Source: Sindora glabra
Taxonomy: Eukaryota; Streptophyta; Magnoliopsida; Fabales; Fabaceae
Direction: 5' to 3'
Assembly (NCBI GenBank): GCA_020226215.1
Contig: CM035232.1
Coordinates: 61,079,220 to 61,143,219 of the forward strand
Length of the DNA: 64,000 nucleotides
The position numbers and the translations under genes are program-made. Each line of letters starts with the position of its first letter. The first letter of the stretch is position 1. This document shows positions 36,984 through 50,257 of this stretch, in pieces. The notes beneath the pieces are model-generated. The model was not told where the DNA came from. It was given only the letters and a program-made list of their open reading frames with translations, and did not search any database.

Positions 36984-39263
36984 ATCCCTTACTCGTCCTT
37001 GGGCAAGATAAAAATTTATTTAAAACTAAGCAACAAAAGACTTTACTTTCCAATAACTTCAATTTCACAAATCCATAAGTAAGAACTAACCAAAGGTAGC
37101 AAGAAACATAACATATCATGAAAAAAAATCTTGACAAACTTGAAATCAATTAACATAGCAACTTCATTCAAAAAGAGTAGATTAATTTGGTAGATTCTCA
37201 CGAACTTTACTTTTCAACTCTCAAGTGTTTGGGGCAAGGTGTTTCACTCAAGTTCTTTCGATGAAATTTTCTACCATAAGCTTGCTAATCATCTAATCTC
37301 CACTACTCAAATCACATAAACAACACAAATCAAAAGAACTTTATTTAAGGTTGTAATGGGGTTAGGGAAAAGGGAAGGACAAATAAAGAAGACAGAAATG
37401 AAAGAAATCAATAGAGCACTTGATTATATAAAAAAATATGGGCAAATCATAAACAATTACAACTTAACATATAAATCCAAATTTAAATTCAAATACTCAT
37501 TAACTTCTTTATTTATTTATTTATTTATTTATTTTTCTTTTTTTTAATTTCCTTTTTGCCTTATTTTCTCTCTTTCATTTTTTTTTTACTTTTCATTTTC
37601 ATCATTTTTTTTTACTTTTTCTCTTTTTCTTCTTTTTTTTTCTTTGAACTTTGATTGAATTTTTTTTCAACTAACCTTTGATGATAACTTTTCATAAATT
37701 CACACACCTCCACACCTATTCAAAAGCCCATCTCATAAAATTCAAATACTTTACTAATCCTTAAAGTTAGGTAAAGACATTTCTTTTCATTGGAATAATA
37801 TGCTTATGGGTTAATTAATAAAGAAAAAGGCAATAAAAGCTTAAGAAGGCTTAACAAAGTTAAAAACTTTAAGGTTGGCTTTATAACTTTAGCTTAAAAG
37901 AAAGAAAGAATGCCTTAATCATATTTATGTATGCATGTGCAAAATATAATCTCAAAAAGATTCAAAGCAAGTTTTGGGAAATAAATCATGGAAAAACATC
38001 ACACAAGAAGGAAAGACAATATCTTAGCATAAATTTTCAACAAAAGGCTCAAAATCTTATAAGGTGGGTCATGCTACCAAATTCAATCTACCAATTCAAA
38101 ATTCATCACTACATCAATTAATTTCAAGAAGTTAAATTGTTCATTCAATCATGTTATGAATCTTATCTAACTGCAATTGAATCCTACTCACAAAAGTACA
38201 AAACCTCCATTAATGGAAAGAAATTAAAAAGGACTAAAGGTGACTTAAAAACAAGTGAAAAACACCTTTTTTTTGAATTTTTTCTATTTTTTTGAAGCAT
38301 AAAATTGAAAAGCATTGAATGAAAACACAAAGTATAAAGTAAATAAAGAAGACATAAAAGTATAAAGTAAATCCTAAAAATCTCCCTCCACATTTAAATT
38401 TTACATTGTCTTCAATGTAAAGTACATTAATATCATCAAGAAAGATAAAGAATATAGAAAATAAAAGAGAAGGATAAGAGAAAGTAAATCTAAATTGCTT
38501 GGGTTGTCTCCCAAGAAGTGTCTTTCTTTAATGTCATTAGCTAGACCATGGCTTTAATTCCTTCAACCAAGATCTATATGAGGATTAGCTACCTCCTTTG
38601 CTTCCTAATTTGCCAAGCTTTACATCATCCATCAAAAAGAAGTTATAAAAATTTGAAACATCCTCCATAAATGGACTAAGTACTATTCTTAAATCATTCT
38701 TGTTTCTTGAATTTTCGATTTCAAAGTCATCTTGGATAACAAATTCAACATGGTCAATAAAAAGATTAGAATGATCAATATGAAATCACTCTTTGTCTTC
38801 TAAAAGTGAGATGTGTTTATCATCATTTTTTTTTGTAATTTTTGAAATAACCTTGTTGTCATCTTCCAAAAATGCAAAAATTTCAGCATATATATCATAG
38901 TTAATAGCACTATCTTTACAAGGACATTCATGGCTATTAACATAATTCATAAATTAAGAAATTTTAGGAAATTTAGCAAGTATGTAATCATGGATATTTT
39001 CAACATGTAAATCAAAATTAACAAGCTTGAAAATAGCAAAATCAGGACATGACAGAATTAAAAATAGCAAAATTAAACACAAAATTGTCAAAAACAGCTG
39101 CTGCAAAATTAGAAACCATAAAAATAGCAACAATAAAATTAAAAAGAGTAGAAACAACAATGATTAAAGTGATGCACTAAAATATACAACTACTAACTAG
39201 ATTGCTTTAATAATTATGTAATATATTGCTAGTAATATGTGGGAAAAGATAAACTCAAAAGGA
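36984..39263 (-). mobile_element. Internal region of the LTR element, no gag or pol (LARD-like)
   Basis: About 2.3 kb between polypurine tract and primer-binding site. I find no zinc knuckle, protease, reverse transcriptase or integrase motif in any frame. Contents include a TTTA run (about 37,508-37,533), a long T/C-rich stretch (about 37,533-37,680), and GCTTGGGTTGTCTCCCAAGA near 38,500. The last resembles a sequence I recall from plant gypsy-type elements (GCTTGGGTTGCCTCCCAAGAAGCGC). The four open frames of 63-69 codons have no recognised content. It would have depended on another element's proteins. Confidence 0.7.
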
Positions 39264-39281
39264 TCCCCGACAATAATGCCA
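39264..39281 (-). other. Primer-binding site, tRNA-Asp type, degraded
   Basis: The minus strand reads TGGCATTATTGTCGGGGA. The plant tRNA-Asp site is TGGCGCCGTTGCCGGGGA, so 13 of 18 positions match and all five changes are transitions. It starts seven bases inside the 5' LTR end. A tRNA-Asp site favours a Ty3/gypsy (Athila/Tat-like) origin. Confidence 0.75.
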
Positions 39282-39288
39282 AAATTTT

Positions 39289-40859
39289 TGTGTGCACGCC
39301 ACAATGCACTAAAATTATATTAAAATTGGTGTGCTATAAGATAATATTGTATAGTGGCACAATTAGGTCATACCCCTAGTAATCATTTGATTTTATTTTT
39401 TCTAAATAATTCCCTAACATTATATGCACAATTGTTGAATTATTTATGCAATAAAAATGTGAAGAACTATTATAAATAGAATGCAATGCAATAAGATAGA
39501 ATGCAAAATGCAGAAGCAGAAACAAAATGAGTATTAGGGGGGCTGGTTGCACGAATTAAACAATGTAATAATTACAAAATTAAATGGAAGACAGAAGTAA
39601 AACAAAAATAAAATAGAAAATAAATCAATAAAATCAAACAACCGATTTAAGGAAATTGAGACTCCTAAATTAGATTAATCATAGATTAATTAGGATTTAA
39701 CTTTTTCTAATTAATTCGTCAACCTTGAATTATCTGGAATCTCTGCAATAATTCGTGAATTCTACACAAGACAATCACCTAGGATTTAATTAATTAGGAT
39801 TAGTTGAATTAAGTAATTGCTATAATCCCTAAACTAGATCAAAATTGACTTATGATTAGAATTCAATTGATTTGAGAAATTAAATTAGAAATCTTCAAAT
39901 TAATCCTTCAAATTAATCCCTCAACCCTTTGTCCCTACATATAAAACTATGATTTACTAACAATAATTTCATAACAAAACAACAAAGAATTCAGAAATCA
40001 CAAAGGTGAATATCAGTTATATCAAATCAACATCTAACATAAAGAATCTCAAGAATTCAACACAATTAAATAGAGAAAAAGGAAAATTAATTAAGAAAGG
40101 TTAACATTATAAAGCATAATCTTATAATTCTCAAGAGGAGATCTTCAAACTCCTTGAATTAACCTCAAAAAAACTTAGCCTTCCATGGTTGGAAGATGAA
40201 AACTTAAAAATGAAAGAAAACTAGGTTGCTAAACTATGTAAAGTCTGAATTATTTCTTCTCTTCAGCCTTTTTGCCTATTTATATAACTTAATTTGCATA
40301 AAACCTTATTGGACTAGGATTAGATGACTCTTAGGGTAACAAAAATAAGGCCTTCCTAATTTCTAGAAGTCTAAACTTGTTTTACAAGTCAATTAAGTCC
40401 ATGAAATCGATGAAATTTGGAAGATCCATAAACATGAAAGTTGTAGGCCTATGTCTTTTGAGAATTTGAGCATCGATTTTAGGTCAATCAGACTACTATA
40501 GCTCTAAATATGGCCTAAATATAGAAATGCATTCAATTGGGATAGAAACATGACTTTAGCTTGTCAGGCCAAGTAAAGGCTTGAAGGAGTCCTAAATTGG
40601 GCTTTGACCAAAACATAAAACTTGTAGATATCTTTTTTAGATTTCCGTCAATATAAAGTTTGCCTCAATCCAACATTTAGAGCCTAAGATATAACTAAAA
40701 AATAGAAATAGTGTCAAAATCTATCATTTACGAAATAAATTTAGAAACTTGTAAAATCAATTCAAAATTATAAAACAAGACTTAATTAGTAAAATTAAGC
40801 ATGTGTAACACCTAAGAAACATAAAATAGGGAAAAATAAAATAGTAAATATTTTTATCA
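39289..40859 (-). repeat. 5' LTR of the non-autonomous LTR retrotransposon
   Basis: In the element's orientation it starts TGATAAAAATATTTACTATT at 40,859 and ends GGCGTGCACACA at 39,289. It is a direct repeat of 35,306-36,968. Both outer flanks of the whole element (35,306-40,859) were checked for a 5-bp target duplication and none is evident, so the ends have mutated or one boundary is a few bases off. Confidence 0.8.
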
Positions 40860-41303
40860 TTAGTCCTTCTTAACTCTAACCTTCTTTTGCCAAACCAAGT
40901 CTATGGCGATTTGTATATGGAATTGAAGAATGATTTAATCATAAAACTCATTAAGATGAAAGAGACCTAGGATCTCTTAGCTTGGTGAATTGATCATTGA
41001 TGAAAGATGAAGTTAAAGAGTGATGGATGATGAAAAGGTTAGTTGTGGGTGATGAATGAGGAGGAAATATGAGGTTTAAGGTATAAAGGTGAAGCTAAGA
41101 GAAAAATGAAAATTTTGTATATTAAACTTATCTAACTTTCTTAATTTATTTATTCTACAATATAAGACATATTTCAAATTTAATAAAAGGTTGTCATACT
41201 TTTTTTATGCAATTATATAATAATTCAATTTATTTTTGCCAAAAAATTTCTACATAAAGCCTAATTACTAATTTACTAATTCCAAATATTGTGAGGTGTA
41301 ACA
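40860..41303 (+). repeat. Possible continuation of an older LTR interrupted by the LARD-like element
   Basis: The sequence ends ATTGTGAGGTGTAACA at 41,303. Just left of the inserted element, 35,259-35,305 begins TATAACACCCTAGAATAAAA. TGTAACACC...GGTGTAACA is a usual pair of LTR ends, so the two may be halves of one LTR, possibly including the repeat at 34.4-35.2 kb. The terminal similarity is the only support. Confidence 0.3.
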
Positions 41304-42113
41304 TGTTGTCTTCATATTGCCTTTCAAGCCTAACTTATGAATCTAGCCTTTCTTTATGCTTCCAATTGAGTTAGTTCATAAGTCATAGTTAGAAGGGCCA
41401 AACACACTCCTAATGAATGACCCCCTTATCCACCCCTACTACATTTTAGCTTAGGTTAGCTTCTCTTTTTTCTTTATGAAAGCCTTCTACATATAGTTTG
41501 AAAATTCATTAGTTAAAATTCAATAATAAATATAAATTTAAAAAGCATATATAAAGAAAATCACATAGACCTTTATTATCATATAAAAGGCTTATTACTA
41601 GTCCTTTTATGTGAAGATATGTGTGATAGTATAATCTATCTATAAGGGGCTAGATCTTAGTCCTAGCAATATGTATGCAAAACATAGAAAAAATATTAAT
41701 ATAGTTATTATAATACCTTAAATTATAACTAAAAAGAATATAAAAATGAAGTTTAAATGAAGTACATGCCATACAAAGGCAGTGCTTAACCACCAGAATA
41801 AAGCCACTAATGTGCAATGATAAACTTTGCCTAATTGCTTCTAAAGCCATATCCTTTTTTGCTTGTTGGGATTTTTAGAGGAAATTAGTCATCCCAATAT
41901 TTGCACAACCCTTTCCATTCTCGTCCCCTAGCTACCTAGGCTTAGTTGTCAACCTCCTTTTTCTCATTCATCCACTGTGTCTTTTAATTTTGTGGAACCT
42001 TACGGTTGAATTTTTTCTACATTTGTTGCATATAAGTAAAGTTTCATTTATAATACTTCTACAATTCAAAGAAAGAAACATTTGAATTATTACTCAAACT
42101 TATAGTAATAAAA
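41304..42113. other. Non-coding, no feature recognised
   Basis: A 66-codon minus-strand frame (41,650-41,850) resembles no family. Confidence 0.4.
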
Positions 42114-43235
42114 AATTTAGGTTAAATTGATCTTTTACTCTTTATAGTTTACAATTTTTTAGAATTAAGTAGTTATAGTTTAAAATTTTGGAATTAGATA
42201 CTTACAATTTATTTTTATTTCTAATTACAAACTCGCCATTAACCTAACTTACCTTTTTTCAAAATATTTAATGACCTAGTAAACAAAGAGTTGATATAGC
42301 TTAATTTTTTTCTTTTTCCTATTTGGATAATGATAGTAAAATGCATCATGGCCATTGCATATGAGCTCTTTTTTATTTTCCCCATTTATACACATTATTA
42401 TGTTAGAATATCAGATCTTCCACTTTCTTATATTAAATTTATACTTTAATCTTAAAGTTTCTTCAATCATACACTAAAGGAACTTATATAAGGTTCTCAA
42501 ATATTAGAACCAGCCAAAACTAGAGTCTTTCATGTACCTATATTTATTATTAGTTATTACTAAAGTCTAATTACAATTTCAAAAGCTTTTATCGAAACTA
42601 ATTAAATTTTTACACAAAGTTTTAATTTTCAATCAAAAATTACTTTAAAATCAAAAAACCAAATGCCTATTTAATTAGATCCAACCTATTATATAATGGG
42701 TCACTTGAATTTGCACCATTTATAATCAACATTAACAACTTTTTTGGTCTCTTGTTCCTTTTCTTTCTTATTGTCTTTGCACCTTTTGACGATCCTTTTA
42801 TTAGCTTTAACTGCTTCTATCTACCATTAATCCATGAGAAGGCCACCATCTCACTCTTACTATCTAAGCAACAAAACATCAAACCATCAAGTATGCCTTA
42901 CTAACACTTTTGTTCCTAACACATATGGATTCTCTTTCTTCTTAGCCAAAATGATAGGAAATGAAGTATTTTTCAATGCTTTGGAACTAATGCGAAGCTT
43001 GCCTGAACTACAGTTGGAGAATTATGAATTCCTATTTCTAAACTAGAAAACAAATCAAGCCACTGAAGCTCTTCATTTGCCATGTCATATCAAACTAGGG
43101 TTACAATAACAACAAGTATACAATTAAAAATAAATATAAATTGGAAGTATCTAATCTTAAAATTTTAAACTATAGGTAACTAATTCAAAAAAGCTACAAA
43201 GCAATGGAGCAAAAGATTAATTTAGCTAAAAATTT
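42114..43235. mobile_element. Mutator-like foldback MITE, ~130-bp terminal inverted repeats
   Basis: The left ~130 bases (aatttaggttaaattgatct onward) match the reverse complement of the right end (aatttttagctaaattaatc onward) through blocks such as ATAGTTTAAAATTTT, TTAGATACTT.CAATTTAT and TTTATTTTTA. Flanking nonamers GTAATAAAA and GTAACAAAT match at 7 of 9, in keeping with a 9-bp Mutator target duplication. The ~860-base interior holds a 70-codon plus-strand frame (42,834-43,046) of unknown content; a captured host fragment is possible but unsupported. Confidence 0.6.
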
Positions 43236-44052
43236 GTAACAAATATTAATAACAAATTTAAGAAATTATAAGTAACCTAAACTCATCAAAAAATATGTTC
43301 CAAGTGGGCTCTAGATTTTGCTTCCATGTGAACACTAGTAAAGTTGCTCTTTATTATGTGAGAAAATAGAGGTAATGGGGGTATAGGTTGAAAGGAACCT
43401 ACAATAATCACCATAGTTAGCTTAATGCATTTGATGAAATGAAAATTCAAATACATAACATGAGTAAAAGAAAGTATGTACCTATCTAAGTTATAATGTC
43501 ATAACCTTTCTATGGCTATGAGTTGTGTAGAGCTAATAAATATAATTTTGCAAGCCTTTCCTAAGTTTAGCATCAATTTAAATAGGTAGTAAAAAGATAG
43601 AATTTGTGATCATTCATCATTAAATTTAAGTCATTTGAAATGCAACTAGGTTACTCTAAAAAATAAGTTAGACCAAATTATACATCTAGTGTCTTACAAA
43701 GAAATAAATTAGTTTAACTAAAGCTCTATATCAAATATTTTAATTGGCCATCCATACTAATACATATATCTATGCTCTACCTAACTATGACCATGACCCT
43801 ATATTGCAAAGTATGTATCATATACATAATAACAAAAAAATGGAGAATTAATAGTAACCTAGTCTTTGAAAGAATGAAATGATTCTTAAAATAATGATCT
43901 TGCTTATTATGGTAGAGACGGTGCTAGTGTTTCAATTTAGGTATCTAAAAGGTAAATCATGAAAAAATAAGTTTAGGAGTTTAGTGAGAAGCATTTTACT
44001 TAAAAAAAAATAAAATCCACAATGTCTTGAAACATTATATCATTTTAATTAC
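43236..44052. other. Non-coding, no feature recognised
   Basis: No coding relic seen. Confidence 0.4.
44048..44052 (+). repeat. Target-site duplication ATTAC, left copy
   Basis: ATTAC directly left of the LTR start. The identical pentamer directly follows the LTR end at 45,639-45,643. Confidence 0.85.
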
Positions 44053-45638
44053 TGATATGCATAATATTTCATACATATTTTCCTTCATATTTAGGCCTCT
44101 TAGAATGTAATAATTCTTACTTAAATTAATTTTGCCTTATTTTAAGAAAGATCACATCATTTTTGAATTAATTAAATTATTTGTCAAATGTTGGATTTTT
44201 TACCCCATTTCATATTTTTGGTCATAACTTAAGCTCTAAATGTCAAATTTAGGTGATCTTTATATTGTTAAAAAGCTAATAGAAAGAACTATAACTTTTA
44301 TCTTAACTAAAGAAGTTAAGTTTGCCATCTTGGAGGTCTAAAGTTAATGTGAAGTTGAAGTAGAGTCACTATCCAATTTGGTTCCAACCTTGTTTTAATG
44401 TTTAAGCATGATCCAAGATCTAAGTCACCAAATCATGCAAAGTCAAGCTCAAAAGTTCATTAAAACCCAAAGCTAAACCTTCATGAAGTGACTTAAGCAT
44501 TATATGTAGTTTTGAAGGTCAAAAGAGGATAATTATTGGTTGATAGTTGAATATGGATTAGATTAAACTATCTTTATAATTGCCTAAATAAGCTAAAATT
44601 TTAGGGTTAGATTCTTGATAGGCAAGCCCACATTTTATTAGTTGTTACCATAATGTAATTAGATATATAGGGAAGTGTTTGTGTCATATTTTACTCTTTG
44701 GTTTTGTAAAGGATTTTTCTTTTAACTTTTCTCCAAAATTTTCTTAGAGCTTTTCTCTTTCTCATCTATTGAGAGCTAAATTTTAGATTTATTCAAGGAT
44801 TTAAAGCTAAAATTAGTTTGGATTATGAGATTTTATTTTTTAATGTCGATTACTGTTAATTGATTTTCCTTTTTCTTTAATTCTTTTCATTGATTTTTTT
44901 ATTGGCATGGATTAAATCCAAATTTGGTATAATTTATGTTCATTTATGTGATTTATGATTTCTATTTAGTTTTATATTGAATTTTAATCATTATTCTTCA
45001 CGTAAGAAGAGAGAATTAAATGATTGAATTAAAGGTTTCTAGTTTTATCTTTTAATTTAGCTAAATTTTACAATCAAATTGATTTAAACCTAGTTTTATG
45101 GATTATAGTAGTTATTTAATTTTGCTAATATGAATTGATCAAATCCTAGATAATAATCTAACATAGAATTTATGAACAATTGTCGGGGTTTTGGGTGATT
45201 CTAAACTGAGAAATTAATTGCAATTGTTAAATATGTTATGATATATGATTAATTTTCCAAGAAGTTTTTAATTTTCTTAGATCAATTGTGTTTATTTATT
45301 ATTTTTCTATAACAATTCTATATTATATTTCTAATCTTGCATTCCATTTAATTTTGAATTAAAGCCTTTCAATTTAGTTCTATTTTGTTTCTTGCATTCT
45401 ACATATATACTATTTGCATAATTATCTCAACATGCAGTCTTAATTTTCATAACTTACTTTTATTTCTTTTGTTTTTGGTGCATAAAAGGCTTAGATAATT
45501 CTACAATTATAGTCAATAAACCAATATGAAAGGATGTATTAAGTGAATCATTAGGAGTTTAGCTTGGTTTGTTACTTTTTACTAAAAGTTTTCATCAAAT
45601 TCATAATTTTTAATTTTGATTGGTTTCAACAACCATCA
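44053..45638 (+). repeat. Solo LTR with perfect 5-bp target duplication
   Basis: Starts TGATATGCATAATATTTC, ends CAACAACCATCA, and is flanked on both sides by ATTAC. It is the same LTR family as 35,306-36,968 and 39,289-40,859, in opposite orientation. The diagnostic run GTCATAACTTAAGCTCTAAA...CAAATTTAGGTGATCTTTAT...AAAAAGCTAATAGAAAG corresponds to the reverse complement of the 36.6-36.8 kb block. No internal region remains, so it arose by recombination between two LTRs. Confidence 0.88.
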
Positions 45639-45789
45639 ATTACAAGACAAACAAGCTCTTAGGTGGACTTACTTAAAAGCAAACCAAGCAATATTACTTA
45701 CATGAATGCCATAAGATATTTAATTCAATTATATAATACAATATTAAACTTGATAAGAATCATTAGCATAAAGTCCTCGTAAGAATTGG

Positions 45790-46460
45790 CATTTAATTAG
45801 GAATATGACTTCCAATCATCCTTGTTCTTTTCGAATGCTAGCCTTATCCTTTTAAAATCTACTTTTTGCTTTTACAAAAGGGCATGTGGTTTGGTGCATA
45901 AGTCATAACATAAATGTAATCACTTTCATGTAAGTTGTATAAAATTCACCATAATCAAAATTTCACATCACATTTCAAGTGCATAAGCAATAGCAAGTTC
46001 ATCCATTGCTTGATTACTCATATTTATACATATTCATATTGCAAAAATAGAAGGGAATGTCATGCTTATAATCCTTAAAGTGTGTAAAATTTAAAGGAAA
46101 ATAGGGTGAATCAATTGAAGCCAAAGAAAAATTTTCAAGCTTCATTGAATCGATTACCTAGTTCTTTTCCATTAGGGTGAATTGATTCAAGAATTAAATT
46201 AAGCCACATAAAGCAATTCAAAGCTTGAAAACTTGACTATCTCATTTGTTTACTTTAAGGTAAATTGATTTATGCTAGTAAAAAATATTTCCTAAACTAA
46301 TGGGTTAATTCATAAATCAATTGCCTTATGAATTTCTACAAATTTTCTTCATAATATACTATTCATTCATCATATTTTACCTTAAATCTCATACATAATA
46401 TGAAATCTCTTAAAGTAATCGCCATTATTCATAATAAACACACCATAATTATTAGATCCA
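45790..46460 (+). repeat. LTR-like repeat with GAATTGATTC motif array, copy 2
   Basis: Related to 34,395-35,190, same orientation. Carries GAATCAATTG, GAATCGATTA, GAATTGATTC and AAATTGATTT between about 46,110 and 46,330. The CACTA element begins directly after it at 46,472, so the transposon may have landed in this repeat. Confidence 0.55.
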
Positions 46461-47509
46461 CCATGAAAATCCATTATTATAGATTGACACTTTTAACGTT
46501 GGTTATTTTAGTTTTTGACATTGGTTCCTACTTGGCGTATATATGAGGATCATCATAAATTGACATATTTAACATTGATTTTGAAACCAATATAGAATAT
46601 AGGTAATGACATCAATTGTTTTACAAGAAAATTAATGTGTTTAGTTCTTAGATATTGACTAATCATTCACATTAGATGTTAGTGTATAATAGATATAATA
46701 AATTAATGTAGAATACAAACTACAACATCAATTTGAAAATTGACATCATTCATAATATAAATTTCACATATTAAATCAATTTTTGTTAAATAATTAATGT
46801 AATATGTCTAAAAAATAATGGTCTTTTATAATAACTAACGTTATTTATTATTTTTATTTTTAGCAGTATTCACCTATACCTTATTACAGCTAAAGAATTA
46901 TCCAAACCTAATTATAGAATCTAGTGCGATACTATTATATAAGCATTATTATTATAGATAGTAGTATTCAAGTCTTATTTTAATATCTTTATAGTAAAAA
47001 ATAATATCCAAAATACAATAAACACCTAAGGCAACAATTTCATACATTAAATTGGGTCAAAATAATTAAAGATATATAATATATACATGTTTAGAGAAAT
47101 TAAGTTAATATCTTTAAATATTGAAGAAAGAAGTTATAGTATTGTAATGACATGACCATTGATAGAAATTTTGGTGAAATCCATTATGGCAAAAGCAGGG
47201 CACAAGTACTACAAAATTAATATTGTTGGTGAAATATTACTACTATATGACTTTTAAAAAGAAATTTATTACTTGACTTATGTCTTTAAACTTTGATTGT
47301 GATATCATATGTTGTTTATTAATTCAGGGAGTACCATTCCCACCATTGGATGCCAAGACGATTAGGGTTACATATAAAACATGCATTATACTAGAATATT
47401 AGAATATATAAACACATATTAGAAACTAATTAATAATTAAAAACTACTACCTATTATATGTACAATATAACTATAAGAAATATGTACATAATCACCATTA
47501 ATTTTTCCT

Positions 47510-48386
47510 AATATGTTGGGGAGGATCTTCACATAACCTTTGTTGTCCACTAGAGGTATTCTTATGGAAAAAGGAGAAGTCTTCTTAATATTATTCCTTA
47601 AATCTTCTTCGTTCTTATTACTAACAATTTATCTCTTCCTTAGTAAAGCTTTATACTACTTATGATTAGATAAATCTATAATATAAAACACTTAGTTAGC
47701 CTAGGATGTTATTATGAATGGCTCCCCCTTTGTGACCATTTTTTTATTAAGATTCATTAATGTAAATCATAACTTATCAACTTGAATGTTATTCTTATTC
47801 TTAATCCATTTACATTGAAATATAAGCATGCTAAGCATAATGTAATCAAGCTCCTAAATGTTTTTACTGATCCCATAATATGATATATTAGCATTAACAT
47901 AGTTCTTATTTTTGGAATTACTCACATGCATAGTATGAACCACTAATATAGCACTACTATTTTGCATAATGCTCCTATTATTTTGATCTTTTGTATAAAA
48001 AATAATATCCATTAATGTCATATCTATGATCAAAGATAACCTCCTATATAGCCTTTGTTGCTAACCATTTAATGGTCTTGGAAATAACATTTAGTCCTTG
48101 TACTATTTGATATCAAACTTAACTTTGGAACTAACTGAGAAATGATTGATTATGTTAAACTTGGATCCATTAATCATTTCTTTTATGATGTTGTCCCCTT
48201 ATAAAGGTTATATGCTCATCTATGTAAAGCTGAACTTCATCACTATTATACAAGATATACATATGAGCATGCATGCACATTTCACCCATCTAAGTACTCA
48301 ATATGCTTTTACTTGTAATTTTATCCTTATGATAAGACTTTAGACATATGATAGCATCCACATTTTATAGGTTATCAATGCAGAAT
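47510..48386 (-). pseudogene. CACTA TNP2 transposase, C-terminal part including DUF4216-like domain
   Basis: Minus-strand translation begins FCIDNL*NVDAIICLKSYHKDK and continues YILYNSDEVQLYIDEHITFI, the conserved late part of plant TNP2-type transposases. It then passes through NRSIMQNSS, a YFFYTKDQNN-like stretch and ELDYIMLSMLIFQCKW to GEPFIITS*AN*VFYI near 47,700-47,760. The last resembles the EPFILASQAKQVFYV motif of the DUF4216 domain. It lacks its N-terminal continuation only because of the insertion at 48,387-54,330. Many stops and frameshifts. Confidence 0.82.
48382..48386 (+). repeat. Target-site duplication AGAAT, left copy
   Basis: Pentamer next to the inserted element's left end. 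The right copy at 54,331-54,335 is AGAAC, one transition different. Confidence 0.7.
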
Positions 48387-50257
48387 TGTAGCACCCTAAT
48401 AGTTTTAGTTTAGCCAATATATGCATAGCATATATAAACATGACCTATATGCATGTATAAGAATAAAATAAAAAAATGGTTGACAATAAGTTATTTCAAA
48501 ATTGAATATTTATCCCTTTATTAGAGGTGTTCCAAAAATATCTACGATCGAGTAAATAGCCTTATGAACGAATAGATTAGATTGAATTGGAAAATGGAAA
48601 GATTTATACAAATTATACTTTTCATCATCACTTTGTAAGAAATCATTAGATATGAATATGTTAGATACTACTGGTTCAATTGGTGAAATAATATCTTTAT
48701 CCCAAAAAACATGTGATAATACATTTTGTACTTTGCTAAAAAACTGATCCTTGTTTACCGGCCACACATTGTCTAACTAAGTCCAATTCTCTTCTGATAT
48801 GTTCCTTAAAAAATTTGATAAATGTGGATTCTTCCCTCAACTTTAACTAATAAAAAGATCTTGGAAAAATAGTCCAACATTCACTGCGGGGTGAAGTATA
48901 TGGTTGCCCAGTTAGTTAAATGATATTAACGAGAATAGTAATTCTTTATTCTTAGCAATAGGGCTGGAGACTTCTTAGTTCATCATGTTATTGCTCTAGG
49001 TTTACATACAACTATATTGATTAGGATTTTTCAACTTAGACATAATTAATTTACTTAATCTAATAAGGATATTTAATTTAATAGAATAATTTTCTTATAT
49101 CCATACTAATATAGATCTAATCCATTTCATATTCAAAATTTATAAACCAAAGTTATCATGCTTTTTGGTTTGCATAACCAAAAAATTATTTTGAGACTTT
49201 ACAAAAAGATAAAAAATACAAGATTGTATCAAGACTTATATACAAAAAAAATATAAGAATGTAGTATGTGAATGGCTATGTACTTGAATTAGCATTAACA
49301 CTAGGAATGCTCAATTTTGCTATATAAGGATATATACATGTACATAAAGCATATATATACCTTCCAAGAATGTGACATGAGAAAGCTTAGAAGGAAATAC
49401 TTAAAAGGGGGAATTTAGTTACTTTAGGCCGTGAAAAAGGCTTGAATGTAACAAGTGTGAAAAAGCAAAAAATAGGGATAAGAGTAGTCATGTTATTTTC
49501 TTAAGTCTACTATGTAATCAGTAGTGCTTAATTTACAACTTCCAATAGGAATGTCCATTTTATGAACCATAAAAATGCATGGAAGGGAGACATTTCATGT
49601 TATCATACATGAAAAATTCATAATTTATTTCTAAGCTAAATTTTATTTGTATTTTTTTTAAATTTGGAAAATCTCTAACAAAGTCACACTAACCTACCCT
49701 CAATAATTTAGGTATAACCTTTTATTGTAGGATCTAAATGATGAATAGCTTATGATGATGGAAAAAGGACATATAAGACTACTTTCAATAAAATTTTCAT
49801 TAATTGGGTCTAAGTAGAGAATTATTTATGAATTCTTCTTTGAAGCCTAAAAAATTAGTCATAAAGCTAAGAAGGTTAGGTTGAATCTTGAGAATTTTAC
49901 TAAGTTTGAATTAGGCCTAGATGAGAATAACTCACTGAGAGGTATAGGTCATTTGAATACAAGGTTTTAATTGAAATTTTAGGCTAAAAAATGTCTTATT
50001 TAGCACCTAAGATAAAGGGACCAAATAGGACTCTTTATGATCCTAAACCTTCATTTAATTAGGACAAACTTAAAAAGAAAGCAAAGGGAGGATGATGATT
50101 ACCTTTATTAGACCTAATAATAAAAGAAAACTTAACAGGAAATAGGGTGATGATAACTACTAGATAAAGGACGAATGAAAATAAGAAAATCTCGAAGTTG
50201 GCCAATAGGAGAGTGGATAAGGAATGATTACTCCACACTAGGTAAATTGTGAAGAAA

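Noticed and set aside
48510..48767. 85-codon minus-strand frame as part of the CACTA transposase
   Set aside because: It lies inside the later long LTR insertion (48,387-54,330), and the transposase reads straight across that insertion without it.
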